Shown: piece by piece, positions 7,785-17,113 of the stretch
How positions within the stretch are numbered: the first letter of the stretch is position 1
How the letters are laid out: the number at the start of each line of letters is the position of its first letter
Source: an uncultured Bacteroidales bacterium
Lineage (GTDB): Bacteria; Bacteroidota; Bacteroidia; Bacteroidales; Muribaculaceae
DNA: 64,000 nt
Direction: 5' to 3'
Assembly (NCBI GenBank): GCA_902779125.1
Contig: CACZAC010000001.1
Span: 106,071 to 170,070 of the forward strand
The notes under the pieces: generated by a model
Seen by the model: only the letters and a program-made list of their open reading frames with translations
What the model was told of the DNA's origin: nothing
Database searches by the model: none
Program-made: the position numbers and the translations under genes

Positions 7785-8516
7785 ATGAGACCATTACATA
7801 TTATCATGCCTATGGCGGGAGAAGGTTCCCGTTTTGCCAAAGCCGGGTGGACGACACCAAAGCCATTAATTGAGTTGCGGGGCATCCCTTTGTTCCAGCG
7901 TGCAATAGGCAGTGTTGCCCTGCCTGATGTAAAGATGAAATACAGTTTCATCGTCAGACAAGAACACATTGATAAACAACATATTGACCGACTTATTCAG
8001 AACATTCTGCCAGAGTCACAAATTTTTTCGGTTCTCAAGACCACAAGGGGTGCTGTCGAGACCTGCCTGGTGGCAGAGAACGCCATCGATGACGATGATG
8101 CCATAGTCGTTATAGATTGTGATTTGGAATTCCGCAGCAAGGGCTATAACGAACTCGTGAAAGAGGCTTTGTCTCAACCAGCCAGTGAGGCTGATGGCGG
8201 TGCTTTAGTATCATTTGAATCAGTCAACCCGCGTTACAGTTATGCTCTTGTGGATGATGATGGTCGAGTATTACGAACGGCTGAAAAAGAACCGATTTCC
8301 AATCATGCTTTGTGCGGTGCTTACTTCTTCGGTAGTGGCAAGGATTTCAAGCGCATAGCTCATCAGTTGCTCTACGATGGCACCCACGGCAAGGCTGAAT
8401 TTTACGTTTCGCTACTGTATAACTACCTGTTGGCCGAGGGCAAAGTAGTCCGATTGGCAACAATGGAAGAATACTATTCCTACGGCACTCCCGAGGAACT
8501 GAAAAACTACTTGTAG
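7785..8516 (+). CDS. Sugar/alcohol-phosphate nucleotidyltransferase family protein
   Basis: 243-residue GT-A fold nucleotidyltransferase. The NTP-binding loop is PMAGEGSRF (9-17) followed by PKPL at 25-28, and the metal-binding DCD is at 111-113. The C-terminal YSYGTPEEL matches the closing motif of sugar-nucleotide pyrophosphorylases. It should couple a phosphorylated sugar or alcohol to CTP, UTP or a similar NTP. An APH-type kinase and a HAD phosphatase lie within 3 kb in the same operon, so together they may build an NDP-activated decoration. Donor and substrate cannot be told from sequence. Confidence 0.85.
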   Translation: MRPLHIIMPMAGEGSRFAKAGWTTPKPLIELRGIPLFQRAIGSVALPDVKMKYSFIVRQEHIDKQHIDRLIQNILPESQIFSVLKTTRGAVETCLVAENAIDDDDAIVVIDCDLEFRSKGYNELVKEALSQPASEADGGALVSFESVNPRYSYALVDDDGRVLRTAEKEPISNHALCGAYFFGSGKDFKRIAHQLLYDGTHGKAEFYVSLLYNYLLAEGKVVRLATMEEYYSYGTPEELKNYL

Positions 8517-8526
8517 TATTTCTGCA

Positions 8527-9528
8527 ATGCGCGTAGCATTACCGACCGCCTTCACACGTGATGACACTTTGGCATTGAAGGGTCTCGCAGTATTACTGAT
8601 GATCATGCATCACGTGCTAATCAGTGATTATTATGATGATCCATCCGTCCTTCGCGAATCAAAGTTCCTATTCGATCGTTATCGTTTGATTGTACTGGGT
8701 AAAGTATGTGTCGGTTTGTTTATGTTTGTGACTGCTTATGGGTATTCGCTGAAGAATAATCGCAGTTGGCATTACTCGTTTTCACACATCAAGCAATTGC
8801 TGGTTCGGTATTGGGCTTTGCTAGTTGTGTTTATCATTCTTGGAATTATAGCTGGAAATCAACCCAATGTGGAGATCGTCTTGCTCAATATGTTAGGCTT
8901 GTCCAGTACATACTCTTGTGCCAACTGGTATGTTTACTTTTACATCTACGCTATGCTCATTTTGCCTATGCTTGTGCGATTGATCGATTCATATCGTGTA
9001 TTCGCTCTCGCATTGAGTGTGGTGCTTTGTGGGATTGCTGCTCTGATACTAAGAACAGATAACCAATGGTTGGACATAGTACAACAATGCCTTTTTTATA
9101 CTCCCGTCCTGACGATAGGTTGTTATATCGCCAGATGCGGTTTGCCGTCTATCCGATATCAATTCAACATATTTGAACTGATATTGATGTTAGTCATTCT
9201 ATTGGTTGCCGGATGCTTTTCAAGGGACATCGGTGGATTTTGCACTTATACTGTAATCATTCCTGCATTGGCATTTGTTCTCTCCATGCTTTTTCATTAT
9301 AATGGCACTCAGACAATAAAGACTTGTCTGGTTTTCATGGGTAGTCTGTCATTGTATATGTGGTTTGTTCATACTGTGTTCTTCTCGATAATGACTCGCT
9401 CGCTGTTCCAGCAATCTAGTCTATGGCCAAACAGTATTATGCTTATCTTCTTGCTAGTGTTCTTCTGCAGCCTGACCGTATCGTTCTTATTGTCACGTGC
9501 CGAGAGGGTCATTTTTAGAATTAGATAA
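8527..9528 (+). CDS. Acyltransferase family 3 membrane protein (OafA/WecH type)
   Basis: 333-residue integral membrane protein with about ten helices. It starts with the acyltransferase-3 signature: LKGLAVLLMIMHH at 17-29, with the His residues expected at the active site. These enzymes move acetyl or other acyl groups to sugar hydroxyls of O-antigen, exopolysaccharide or lipid-linked oligosaccharide across the cytoplasmic membrane. No SGNH periplasmic domain is attached. It lies between the nucleotidyltransferase (10 bp upstream) and a HAD gene (10 bp downstream). A second member of the family is at 13879. The acyl group and acceptor are not known. Confidence 0.88.
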   Translation: MRVALPTAFTRDDTLALKGLAVLLMIMHHVLISDYYDDPSVLRESKFLFDRYRLIVLGKVCVGLFMFVTAYGYSLKNNRSWHYSFSHIKQLLVRYWALLVVFIILGIIAGNQPNVEIVLLNMLGLSSTYSCANWYVYFYIYAMLILPMLVRLIDSYRVFALALSVVLCGIAALILRTDNQWLDIVQQCLFYTPVLTIGCYIARCGLPSIRYQFNIFELILMLVILLVAGCFSRDIGGFCTYTVIIPALAFVLSMLFHYNGTQTIKTCLVFMGSLSLYMWFVHTVFFSIMTRSLFQQSSLWPNSIMLIFLLVFFCSLTVSFLLSRAERVIFRIR

Positions 9529-9538
9529 TAACTGCAAA

Positions 9539-10090
9539 ATGATAAAGGCAATAGTAACTGATTTTGACGGGACGCTTGTGGACACATTCCAAGCCAACTT
9601 CCATGCCTATCAGGAAGCGTTTAACCATGTTGGGCTGTCATTGAGTGAAGAGCAGTACCGCAAGTGTTATGGGCTGCGTTTCGATGGCTTCATGGACGAA
9701 ATGGAAATCGTGGATTCCGATGTACGCAGGCGAATACGAACAGTTAAGGGCGAGTGTTATCCCAATCATTTCGCCATGTTGCGTGTCAATCAGCCACTAT
9801 TAGACTTCATCAGGATGTTTCGTCGCTGTGGCGGTAAGACTGCGGTTGCATCTACCGCGAGAGGCAAGAATCTGTTAAATGCTCTCGCTCATATTGGTGC
9901 AACTGGGGACTTTGACCTGATACTTGCTGGAGAAGATGTAAAAGAAGGAAAACCATCTCCTGAGATTTACAATACAGTGATGCAGCGTTTGGGTGTATTG
10001 CCTGACGAGACATTAGTATTTGAAGATTCGTCAGTAGGGCTCCAGGCTGCTCAGGCGGCAGGTGCCAATTACATAAAGATTAACCTATAA
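9539..10090 (+). CDS. HAD-superfamily phosphatase (beta-phosphoglucomutase/phosphoglycolate phosphatase type)
   Basis: 183-residue HAD hydrolase with a helical cap. Motif I is DFDGTLVD at 8-15 (Asp8 nucleophile, Asp10 acid/base), motif II is the Thr of VASTARG, motif III the Lys of KEGKPSPE, and motif IV the acidic FEDSSVG. All catalytic residues are present. It probably dephosphorylates a small phosphorylated metabolite, perhaps a sugar or polyol phosphate made for the glycan. The start at ATG 9539 is chosen over an upstream in-frame codon at 9497 that would overlap the preceding gene by 30 bp. Confidence 0.85.
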   Translation: MIKAIVTDFDGTLVDTFQANFHAYQEAFNHVGLSLSEEQYRKCYGLRFDGFMDEMEIVDSDVRRRIRTVKGECYPNHFAMLRVNQPLLDFIRMFRRCGGKTAVASTARGKNLLNALAHIGATGDFDLILAGEDVKEGKPSPEIYNTVMQRLGVLPDETLVFEDSSVGLQAAQAAGANYIKINL

Positions 10091-10115
10091 TCCCAATAAC
10101 TTATAGCCTAAAACT

Positions 10116-11000
10116 ATGAAACTTGACATTCAAGGGCATTCTGGTTGTGAAATCGCTATAGTCCATGAGGATAACGACCTGCATATTCATAAGAGTACTT
10201 ATGATCCGGCTTATGTACCTCGGCTAATCAACCAGGCAAACAAACAGATTGCCGCATCAAAAATAGCCTATCAGAACATTCGAGTTCCTAAAGTCTTTGA
10301 GGTCGTGCAGAATGAGAAAGATGCCACCATCAAGATGGAATACATCTACTCCAAAAACTTTGTAGAATATTTTGAAAATGCTGGATTTGAGCAGATTAAG
10401 TATCTCATTGGAGCTATCAAGTATTTCATCGATTTGGAAATTGATGCATCAGAGATGAAGACCGTACCATCCTGCATTTTAACTGACAAGATGGCGGACG
10501 TTGCACGCAAGGTTCAGAATAATGTCCATTTAAAGAATGATAAAGTAGCTGTTGATCTTGTGATTCAGTCACAGGATATTATGAACAAAGTAGGGGATAT
10601 GGTGATGCCAGTAGGCAGATGCCATGGAGACCTTACATTCAGCAATATCCTGTTTAATGGCAACAACTATTACTTGATTGATTTTTTGGATTCGTTTATT
10701 GAATCACCATTATTGGATATTGTCAAGATTCGACAGGATACTGCTTATATGTGGTCAACTCTTATGTATAACAAGCCGTTTGATAAAGTCCGCTTAAGCA
10801 TTATCAGTTCCAAGATTGATTCAGCAATAGATGAGTATTTCAAAGAAAACTATGAGTGGTATAGACGGTATTATATGCCATTACAGTTGATGAATTTCCT
10901 TCGCATTCTGCAATACGCACATGAAGACCGTGTAATCTCATATCTCAAGAATGTGATTTCTAGCCAGTTATCTTTCATTAACAACCAAAAACCATCATGA
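10116..11000 (+). CDS. Aminoglycoside/choline kinase-like phosphotransferase
   Basis: 294-residue protein with the APH/choline-kinase fold. The catalytic loop is CHGDLTFSN at 169-177 (Asp172 catalytic base) and the metal-binding aspartate lies in LIDFLD (187-192). The N-lobe is divergent. Family members phosphorylate aminoglycosides, choline, ethanolamine, homoserine or sugars. Inside a polysaccharide operon, with two nucleotidyltransferase-fold proteins and a HAD phosphatase, a role in making a phosphorylated precursor for the glycan is more likely than drug resistance. It overlaps the next gene by 4 bp (ATGA). Confidence 0.8.
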   Translation: MKLDIQGHSGCEIAIVHEDNDLHIHKSTYDPAYVPRLINQANKQIAASKIAYQNIRVPKVFEVVQNEKDATIKMEYIYSKNFVEYFENAGFEQIKYLIGAIKYFIDLEIDASEMKTVPSCILTDKMADVARKVQNNVHLKNDKVAVDLVIQSQDIMNKVGDMVMPVGRCHGDLTFSNILFNGNNYYLIDFLDSFIESPLLDIVKIRQDTAYMWSTLMYNKPFDKVRLSIISSKIDSAIDEYFKENYEWYRRYYMPLQLMNFLRILQYAHEDRVISYLKNVISSQLSFINNQKPS

Positions 11001-11680
11001 TGACACTGATAGTACCTATTGCAGCAGATAAAGCTGAATACATTGAAAAACTGCCCCAGCCATTTCGTTTTGATGACAGGGGTACAATGTATTGCGTCAA
11101 GGCAATCACTGGTTTGCCTCTCAAAGAAATCAGTGACATCTATTTTGTGATACTGCGAGCTCATGATAACCGTTTTATGCTCAGCGAACAACTCGCGATG
11201 CAGTTCAGAAAACAGAATCTGACGAATGCTCACGTTACGATTCTTGATGAGCCAACTACAAGCCAAGCCGAAACCGTTACGCGTGCCATAGAATTGAATA
11301 GCATAAAGGGAACCGTGTTCATCAAGGATGCCGACTGCTATTTTACAGCCGATGAGATCATGCCTCAAAACGGTGTGGCAATCTATGCTCTTGAAAACCT
11401 ACCAATTGTTGACCCTCAACACAAGAGCTATGTGTCTGTCGATGACATGTTCTATGTGACCAATATCATTGAGAAGCGGGTTGTAAGCCATTTCTTCAGT
11501 GCCGGTGGATACTGCTTCGAGGACGCAAGGGTCTTTTGTGATTATTATAACAAACTGAAAGATTACGCTCCATTGTATCTGTCTCACATCATCTATGCAA
11601 TGTTGCTAGACAAACAGATATTCCGCCCTATCGAAATCGATGATTACGAGGATTGGGGTGTAACTAGTAGCACCCGCTAA
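10997..11680 (+). CDS. Divergent nucleotidyltransferase-fold protein lacking the NTP-binding loop
   Basis: 227 residues. I identify the fold by comparison with the nucleotidyltransferase at 7785: both have an acidic DxD at residues 111-113 (DAD here, DCD there), a similar central GGY/GAY-F strand, and a C-terminal aromatic-x-x-G motif (EDWGV here, YSYGT there). The canonical G-x-G-x-R loop near residues 11-16 is replaced by AADKAEY, so nucleotide binding may be changed or lost. It could be a partner subunit, a different transferase, or an enzyme with an unusual donor. It starts by an ATGA overlap with the kinase, arguing for a coupled function. Confidence 0.6.
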   Translation: MMTLIVPIAADKAEYIEKLPQPFRFDDRGTMYCVKAITGLPLKEISDIYFVILRAHDNRFMLSEQLAMQFRKQNLTNAHVTILDEPTTSQAETVTRAIELNSIKGTVFIKDADCYFTADEIMPQNGVAIYALENLPIVDPQHKSYVSVDDMFYVTNIIEKRVVSHFFSAGGYCFEDARVFCDYYNKLKDYAPLYLSHIIYAMLLDKQIFRPIEIDDYEDWGVTSSTR

Positions 11681-11721
11681 TGTGCTGTTTTCCGGACGAA
11701 TTACAATACCAAAACCAATTT

Positions 11722-12930
11722 ATGAGAATAGTCTTTGTAAATCTTCATGGCAATGAGTTCTTAGTCAAGACCTTGAATAAATTTATTTTCAAGCAATCTG
11801 TGGCTATCAAGCATAAATACATTTTAGATTACCTGCTATCTCGCGATGATATTGAAGTATGTTCCTACATCAATCATCGCGGATTGTCGTTATCTTATAG
11901 TACCAGAAACCGATTTCTTCAGTCATTTCGTTTTCTTGAACACCGAATCACCTTAAAGAAAAACGGCATACCGTACAACAAAATCAAGGTGCTCAAGAGC
12001 GAAGACGAATTAAGGCATGACGACCTGATTATTGTGTATCAGCTCTTCGGACCGCAGTTGGAATTCAGGTGTCGCCCCGATGCATTCATTGCACTGAGTC
12101 AGCTGCACTTTACTGTGTCACAGGCTAAAGTGATGGAAAAAGTGGACCCTGACCTCATGTACAATGAGAGTGATATGCAAAAGCGATTCATTGCTTTCAA
12201 TAAATACTTCGGTTGGTTCCACAAACAGTATCTGGTCATCCCATTTGTGTTTGCTGAGCGATTTAAAGTGGTCAAGCCTTTTGCTGAACGCCAAAACAAA
12301 GCAGTCTCAGTTGGCACTATTACCTATCCAGATTATCTGATTCAGTATTATGGCCACAATTGCCTCCAACCTGCCCGCAAGCAGATATATGACAACGCCA
12401 AGAGTCTTGAACCATGGGTTGACTGTTTCAACAGCGACTATCTAGAGGACGTAAAAACAGCCAAGAGCACATCTAATAAGTATTTAAGAACATTAAAACG
12501 CTTACACGATAAAATCTTTGTCGGTCATCAAAAGAAGTATTATTCTTTTGATATGGTAGAGAAATTCAATGACTACAAGATGTGCATTGTGGGCGAAGAA
12601 ATAATTGGTCTTCCTGGAATTGGTTTTGTTGAAGGCATGGCATGTGGTTGTGCATATATTGGCCAAACCGTAGGGTATTATGAGGATTATGGAATGAAAG
12701 AGGGTGTTCATTATATCGGTTATGATGGCACGCTTGATGACTTGAAAGCCAAAATCACTTATTACCAGCAATCAGAGCACCAAGAGGAATTGGAGACAAT
12801 TGCCAAGACAGGCTGTGAGTATGTCCGATCACACTTCAACAGCATGGCTGCAGCCGAAGCCCTTCTCAACAATTTACTTGAGGCACAACACCGATGGCTT
12901 GATTCACACCCACTGCACTCAATCAATTAA
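11722..12930 (+). CDS. Glycosyltransferase, GT4-like
   Basis: 402 residues with a GT-B fold layout. The N-terminus (MRIVFVNLHGNEF) is a typical first strand, and near residues 290-330 the protein has GLPGIGFVEGMACGCAYIG, resembling the E-x(7)-E/acidic donor-binding region of GT4 enzymes (EAMACG core). It likely transfers a sugar in repeat-unit synthesis. The frame is open from an ATG at 11680 overlapping the previous stop (TAATG); I prefer 11722 because homologous GT-B proteins begin at the beta-strand, but the longer form (416 aa) is possible. It is 6 bp before the next GT2 gene. Confidence 0.75.
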   Translation: MRIVFVNLHGNEFLVKTLNKFIFKQSVAIKHKYILDYLLSRDDIEVCSYINHRGLSLSYSTRNRFLQSFRFLEHRITLKKNGIPYNKIKVLKSEDELRHDDLIIVYQLFGPQLEFRCRPDAFIALSQLHFTVSQAKVMEKVDPDLMYNESDMQKRFIAFNKYFGWFHKQYLVIPFVFAERFKVVKPFAERQNKAVSVGTITYPDYLIQYYGHNCLQPARKQIYDNAKSLEPWVDCFNSDYLEDVKTAKSTSNKYLRTLKRLHDKIFVGHQKKYYSFDMVEKFNDYKMCIVGEEIIGLPGIGFVEGMACGCAYIGQTVGYYEDYGMKEGVHYIGYDGTLDDLKAKITYYQQSEHQEELETIAKTGCEYVRSHFNSMAAAEALLNNLLEAQHRWLDSHPLHSIN

Positions 12931-12936
12931 TAATTC

Positions 12937-13860
12937 ATGGTCTCAATTCTCGTTCCTGTTTATAATTCAGCGGAATATTTGCAGAAGTGTGTTGAGTCTC
13001 TTACAGGACAGACATACACAGACCTGCAGATAGTTCTAATTGATGACGGCTCAACTGATGAGTCATGGACAATCATGCAGGAACTAGCCCATAGTGATAA
13101 GCGAATAGAAGTTTATTCCCAACCCAATAGGGGAGTCGCTGCAACGCGTAATCAGTTACTTGACAAAATAAGAGGTGATTTCGTATTGTTCGTTGACAGT
13201 GACGACTGGATTGACCACAATACAATCGAGATTTTGTTGAATAAACAACGAGAAAACGATTTTGATATTGTGGGCTTTCAGATGAAGGGAGTATTAATCA
13301 AGGACGAAAACTATTATAATCAAGAACAAATAATCAAACTGTTTCTTGAGCATATCGTTTTTACAGGTTCTTTGTGCAATAAATTCATCAAAAGCCAATT
13401 ATTTACTGGTCTAAGAATTGATGAGAACGTATCTTATGGTGAGGATGCTTTATTAGTGTGGCAAGTGATACAGCATGTAAAAAGAGTAGCCACTATAAAA
13501 ACGCAGCTTTACTATTATCGAATTAACAAACAGAGCCTATCTCATCAGAAGTTTAATGGGAGGAAATGTACCGCTTATACTTCATGGGAAAGAATCTGTA
13601 GTGATACTGATTGTACATGGCCACAGTACAGTGATTTGGCCCATGCCCGATTCGCATGTGAGATGACTAAAATTTTACGTGACGCGATTATTTGTGGTTA
13701 TAATAACAAGGCCAGTATTATGGTACTTCAAGATGAGATTCGCCGTGATGGTCATTTGATATATAAAACTAGAGTATCCTCGTTTAAGATGCAATTGTTC
13801 GCTTGGATAGTGTCGCATAGCTACAGTGCAGCCAAGTATCTCAGGCGCTATTTTCATTGA
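12937..13860 (+). CDS. Glycosyltransferase family 2
   Basis: 307-residue GT2 enzyme. Marks are MVSILVPVYNSAEYL at the start, IDDGSTDES at 35-43 and the metal-binding DSDD at 87-90, followed by the acceptor-side motif YGEDALLVW near residues 168-176, where the Glu-Asp is the usual catalytic-base region. It is more distant from the tandem GT2 array at 17-23 kb, so it is probably a different linkage. It begins 6 bp after the preceding glycosyltransferase and is followed 18 bp later by a membrane acyltransferase. Confidence 0.88.
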   Translation: MVSILVPVYNSAEYLQKCVESLTGQTYTDLQIVLIDDGSTDESWTIMQELAHSDKRIEVYSQPNRGVAATRNQLLDKIRGDFVLFVDSDDWIDHNTIEILLNKQRENDFDIVGFQMKGVLIKDENYYNQEQIIKLFLEHIVFTGSLCNKFIKSQLFTGLRIDENVSYGEDALLVWQVIQHVKRVATIKTQLYYYRINKQSLSHQKFNGRKCTAYTSWERICSDTDCTWPQYSDLAHARFACEMTKILRDAIICGYNNKASIMVLQDEIRRDGHLIYKTRVSSFKMQLFAWIVSHSYSAAKYLRRYFH

Positions 13861-13878
13861 CAATACACAAATTGCTTT

Positions 13879-14871
13879 ATGGACAAACGTGTTTTTGGAT
13901 ATGATGCGATGAAGGCTCTAGCTGCATTTTTTGTAGTACTTTTTCATCTTGGCGTTAATGAATTTGAATATCATGAAGGTGCGTTTTATTATCCATCACT
14001 TGCTCAAACATTAAGTCTTTTCACATCATGTGGTGTTCCTTTGTTCTTTGCAGTGAATGGCGCTTTAACGATTAACCGTAATTATAATTTCAAAAAAACG
14101 ATAACCAAGGCTGTTCGTTTGTTATTGATAGCCCTGTTTTGGGGATTCGTTGCGAGATGTGTTTATGCAGTTAAATCAAATAGAATGCCTCAAATCTCAT
14201 GGGAATCATTGCATTATTATTGGTTTTTGTTTTCGTTGGCCTATTTTTATATAATCAATTATTTTTTAAATCATTTTCCACGTTGGTGCAAATTGATCAT
14301 CTTTTTCTCTCTACTGGTATTTCCGTTTATCACAAATTATATTTGGAACGTTGTGGTCTTCATTAACCCATCTGTCTCTATGCCGAAATGGGGGCATATC
14401 GGAGTCTTTACTCTGTATGGTCTTGTTTATATGTATGTTGGGGATTATTTAGCCCATCATCAAATAAAAAAGTACATGTCCATATTTTGTATACTCCTTG
14501 GTTTAGCACTTTCTGTTTTTGAGGTCATTGCTGTCGTTAATTATCGTCATGTGCCTTATGCCGGAGCTAATTATGCGTTCCCAACACTTGGGGCTTTATT
14601 CATGACCATTGGTTTATTCATCTGGTTAAAGGAAGCTGACATTAAGAATCACGAAATAAAACGATTCGTCTCTTTCCTTGGAAATAATGCTTTAGGTATT
14701 TATATTTTCCATATGATTTTAATGGCGATATCTAGTAGTGTTTTCCAATGGTCAAGTTTCTTGCCCCACAGCATATCTGTTCCATTATTAGCGATTGGGT
14801 ATACTACTCTTTCTGCATTAATATCAGAATTGATTCGTAAGTCTCCTATCGCTTTTCTTTTAAAATTATAG
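13879..14871 (+). CDS. Acyltransferase family 3 membrane protein (second in cluster)
   Basis: 330-residue multi-pass protein with roughly ten helices and the acyltransferase-3 N-terminal signature YDAMKALAAFFVVLFH, where the helix-1 His is near residue 23. It probably O-acetylates or otherwise acylates a residue of the lipid-linked glycan. It differs from the family member at 8527, so two acyl modifications or acceptors are likely. The codon use is markedly AT-rich, as in the next gene, which is common for membrane proteins in polysaccharide loci. A 141-bp gap follows before the polymerase gene. Confidence 0.85.
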   Translation: MDKRVFGYDAMKALAAFFVVLFHLGVNEFEYHEGAFYYPSLAQTLSLFTSCGVPLFFAVNGALTINRNYNFKKTITKAVRLLLIALFWGFVARCVYAVKSNRMPQISWESLHYYWFLFSLAYFYIINYFLNHFPRWCKLIIFFSLLVFPFITNYIWNVVVFINPSVSMPKWGHIGVFTLYGLVYMYVGDYLAHHQIKKYMSIFCILLGLALSVFEVIAVVNYRHVPYAGANYAFPTLGALFMTIGLFIWLKEADIKNHEIKRFVSFLGNNALGIYIFHMILMAISSSVFQWSSFLPHSISVPLLAIGYTTLSALISELIRKSPIAFLLKL

Positions 14872-15012
14872 TAAAAGATAATCTTTACATACCGATAATT
14901 AATTGTTAAATCTATTATTTAAGCATATCACTATTAAAATCGTTAATGTATATATGTAAGCGTCAAATCGAATGGATTACCAAATACATTAACAACCATA
15001 ATTAAGATAAGT

Positions 15013-16191
15013 ATGGATGCAATTGAATTTATAAAACCGTGGTATTACTCTACAGTATATTATTTTTTTCTGCTAGCGATAACCTGGACTACGGTGCTAT
15101 ATTATATGGGCTCAAACGGTCAAAAAATCTTACAGGCAGAAGACCAACCGTTCCAGATGAGTTCATTTTTGCTCACTCTTCTTTTTGGATTCTTTATGGG
15201 CCTAAGGCCTTTAGCAACTGAATTTGGAGACACAATGGGCTATGCTCGCTTTTATAGTAATAGTGTTTCATCGTTTCAACCCATTAATATTCATACAGAA
15301 TGGCTTTGGTATGACATCCAAGTAGTTTGTAAAAGCATAGGACTGAATGCACATGAGTTCTTATTATTTGTGGATCTCATTTATTACGGAGCTATGTATG
15401 TTTGCTCTGCAATTTTGATGCGCAAGAACATATGGATAGCTTTATTATTCTTTTTAACTGCTTTTCAAACTTATACATATAGTGCGAATGGAATCCGCAA
15501 TGGGTTTGCTTGTAGCCTTGAGCTCTTGGCTATCAGTTTGGTCTCAGGAACCAAGCCTCAACGATATTTCAGTTTTCTTCTTATGTTTATGGCCTTTAGT
15601 GTTCATCGCTCTACAATGATTCCAACTGCAGCAGTATTAATGACTTTATTTTATGTAAAGGACACTCACATGGCATTACGGTTTTGGTTAGCATCAATTG
15701 CAATATCACTTCTGGCCGGTCCTGTGGTAGAGCAAATATTTGTAGCATTAGGATTCGATGACCGTATGTCAGCATATATTGGAGGACAGAATAATGAGTA
15801 TAACCAATCTCTTTTTTCATCGACTGGTTTTCGTTGGGATTTCTTGTTATACAGTTCAGCGCCAGTTGCAATGATATGGTATGTGACAAAATACCGCCGT
15901 TTCTCTGACCCTGAATATACAGCAGTCGCAAACGCATATCTTCTTTCAAATGCCTTCTGGATCATGGTAATTAGGGCATCATTCTCAAATAGATTTGCAT
16001 ATCTGTCGTGGTTCATTTATCCCATTGTGATTGCGTATCCGTTATTAAGGATGAATGTATGGAAGGACCAGGACAGAAAAACAACAATTATTCTGTTCTT
16101 TTATTCAGCATTTACATTCTTTATGTTTTTCATTTATTATTTTGGGACCACCGGTTTTAGAGGCTTTGACCTCTACTGGTGGAGAGATTAA
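15013..16191 (+). CDS. EpsG/Wzy-like polysaccharide polymerase
   Basis: 392-residue integral membrane protein with about 11 helices. The first periplasmic loop contains RPLATEFGDTMGYARFY, matching the (R-x-x-x-x-x-x-D-T-x-x-Y) pattern of EpsG-family proteins, which polymerise lipid-linked repeat units at the periplasmic face. It is the only polymerase candidate in the cluster and supports a Wzx/Wzy-type pathway, although no flippase is visible in the window. It is preceded by 141 bp of AT-rich noncoding sequence, and its stop codon precedes the ATG of the next GT2 gene by 11 bp. Confidence 0.78.
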   Translation: MDAIEFIKPWYYSTVYYFFLLAITWTTVLYYMGSNGQKILQAEDQPFQMSSFLLTLLFGFFMGLRPLATEFGDTMGYARFYSNSVSSFQPINIHTEWLWYDIQVVCKSIGLNAHEFLLFVDLIYYGAMYVCSAILMRKNIWIALLFFLTAFQTYTYSANGIRNGFACSLELLAISLVSGTKPQRYFSFLLMFMAFSVHRSTMIPTAAVLMTLFYVKDTHMALRFWLASIAISLLAGPVVEQIFVALGFDDRMSAYIGGQNNEYNQSLFSSTGFRWDFLLYSSAPVAMIWYVTKYRRFSDPEYTAVANAYLLSNAFWIMVIRASFSNRFAYLSWFIYPIVIAYPLLRMNVWKDQDRKTTIILFFYSAFTFFMFFIYYFGTTGFRGFDLYWWRD

Positions 16192-16202
16192 CACTACAGA
16201 TA

Positions 16203-17105
16203 ATGGCCACATTAACCATTTTTACTCCTGCTTATAATCGGAGTCACACGATTGGGCGAACTTATGCCAGTCTGTGCCGACAAACCTGCAAGGATTTTTG
16301 TTGGTTAATCATTGATGACGGCTCTACCGATAACACAAAAGAACTTGTAGATTGCTGGATTAATGAGGGAATTGTTGATATCACATATATCTATCAGCAA
16401 AACCAGGGAATGCATGGTGCCCACAACACTGCTTATCGCAACATCGAGACACCTTTAAACACATGTATCGACAGCGATGACTATATGCCAGATGATGCAG
16501 TTGAGAAAATCCTTAGCTGCTGGCGCACATACGGAAACAACAATGTTGCAGGTATCGTTGGGCTAGATGTCACACAAGATGGTGCAATTATCGGAACAAA
16601 GTTTCCGGAAGGATTGACAACCACCACACTTCAAGGTTTCTATCAAGCAGGAGGCAAAGGGGACAAGAAAATTGTTTATCGTACAGATATCATTAAACAA
16701 TACCCTGAGTATCCTTTATTTGAGGGAGAGAAATATGTTGGATTGGCATATAAGTATATGCTTATTGATCAGGATTATGAATTGATTACGCTTAATGAGC
16801 CTCTCGTTATAGTTGAGTATCAATTGGATGGTTCCAGTTTCAATATGTTTAAGCAATACTGGAAAAATCCACGCGGATTTGCCTTCTTTAGAAAGGCAGA
16901 AATGCTGACAGCCAAGAGTCTGAAACGCAAATTGCAGGTTTGCACACACTATGTATCAAGCTGCATTATAAGCCGCAATTGGCATTTTTTACAAGAAAGC
17001 CCTTTGAAATTATTAACATTGCTTTGTATTCCTAGCGGCATTGCATTGTTCCTATTAATTCGCCATAAGGTTAAAAATGACGCAAAAATGCAATTAAAGA
17101 AGTAG
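16203..17105 (+). CDS. Glycosyltransferase family 2
   Basis: 300-residue GT2 enzyme. It opens with MATLTIFTPAYNRSHTI, contains IIDDGSTDNT near 36-45 and DSDD at 90-93. It lacks the C-terminal features of the tandem array that follows and is closest in style to stand-alone GT2 proteins with the FTPAYNR start. Start ATG 16203 is chosen; an in-frame ATG at 16179 would overlap the polymerase by 13 bp. A C-terminal hydrophobic stretch (LLTLLCIPSGIALFLLI) may bind the membrane. An 88-bp gap holding a stem-loop follows before the GT2 array. Confidence 0.87.
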   Translation: MATLTIFTPAYNRSHTIGRTYASLCRQTCKDFCWLIIDDGSTDNTKELVDCWINEGIVDITYIYQQNQGMHGAHNTAYRNIETPLNTCIDSDDYMPDDAVEKILSCWRTYGNNNVAGIVGLDVTQDGAIIGTKFPEGLTTTTLQGFYQAGGKGDKKIVYRTDIIKQYPEYPLFEGEKYVGLAYKYMLIDQDYELITLNEPLVIVEYQLDGSSFNMFKQYWKNPRGFAFFRKAEMLTAKSLKRKLQVCTHYVSSCIISRNWHFLQESPLKLLTLLCIPSGIALFLLIRHKVKNDAKMQLKK

Positions 17106-17113
17106 TTCTTTTC

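Noticed and set aside
10116-11000. Aminoglycoside resistance gene
   Set aside because: The HGDLTFSN and LIDFLD motifs mark the wide APH/choline kinase fold; its place inside a glycan operon argues against drug resistance.
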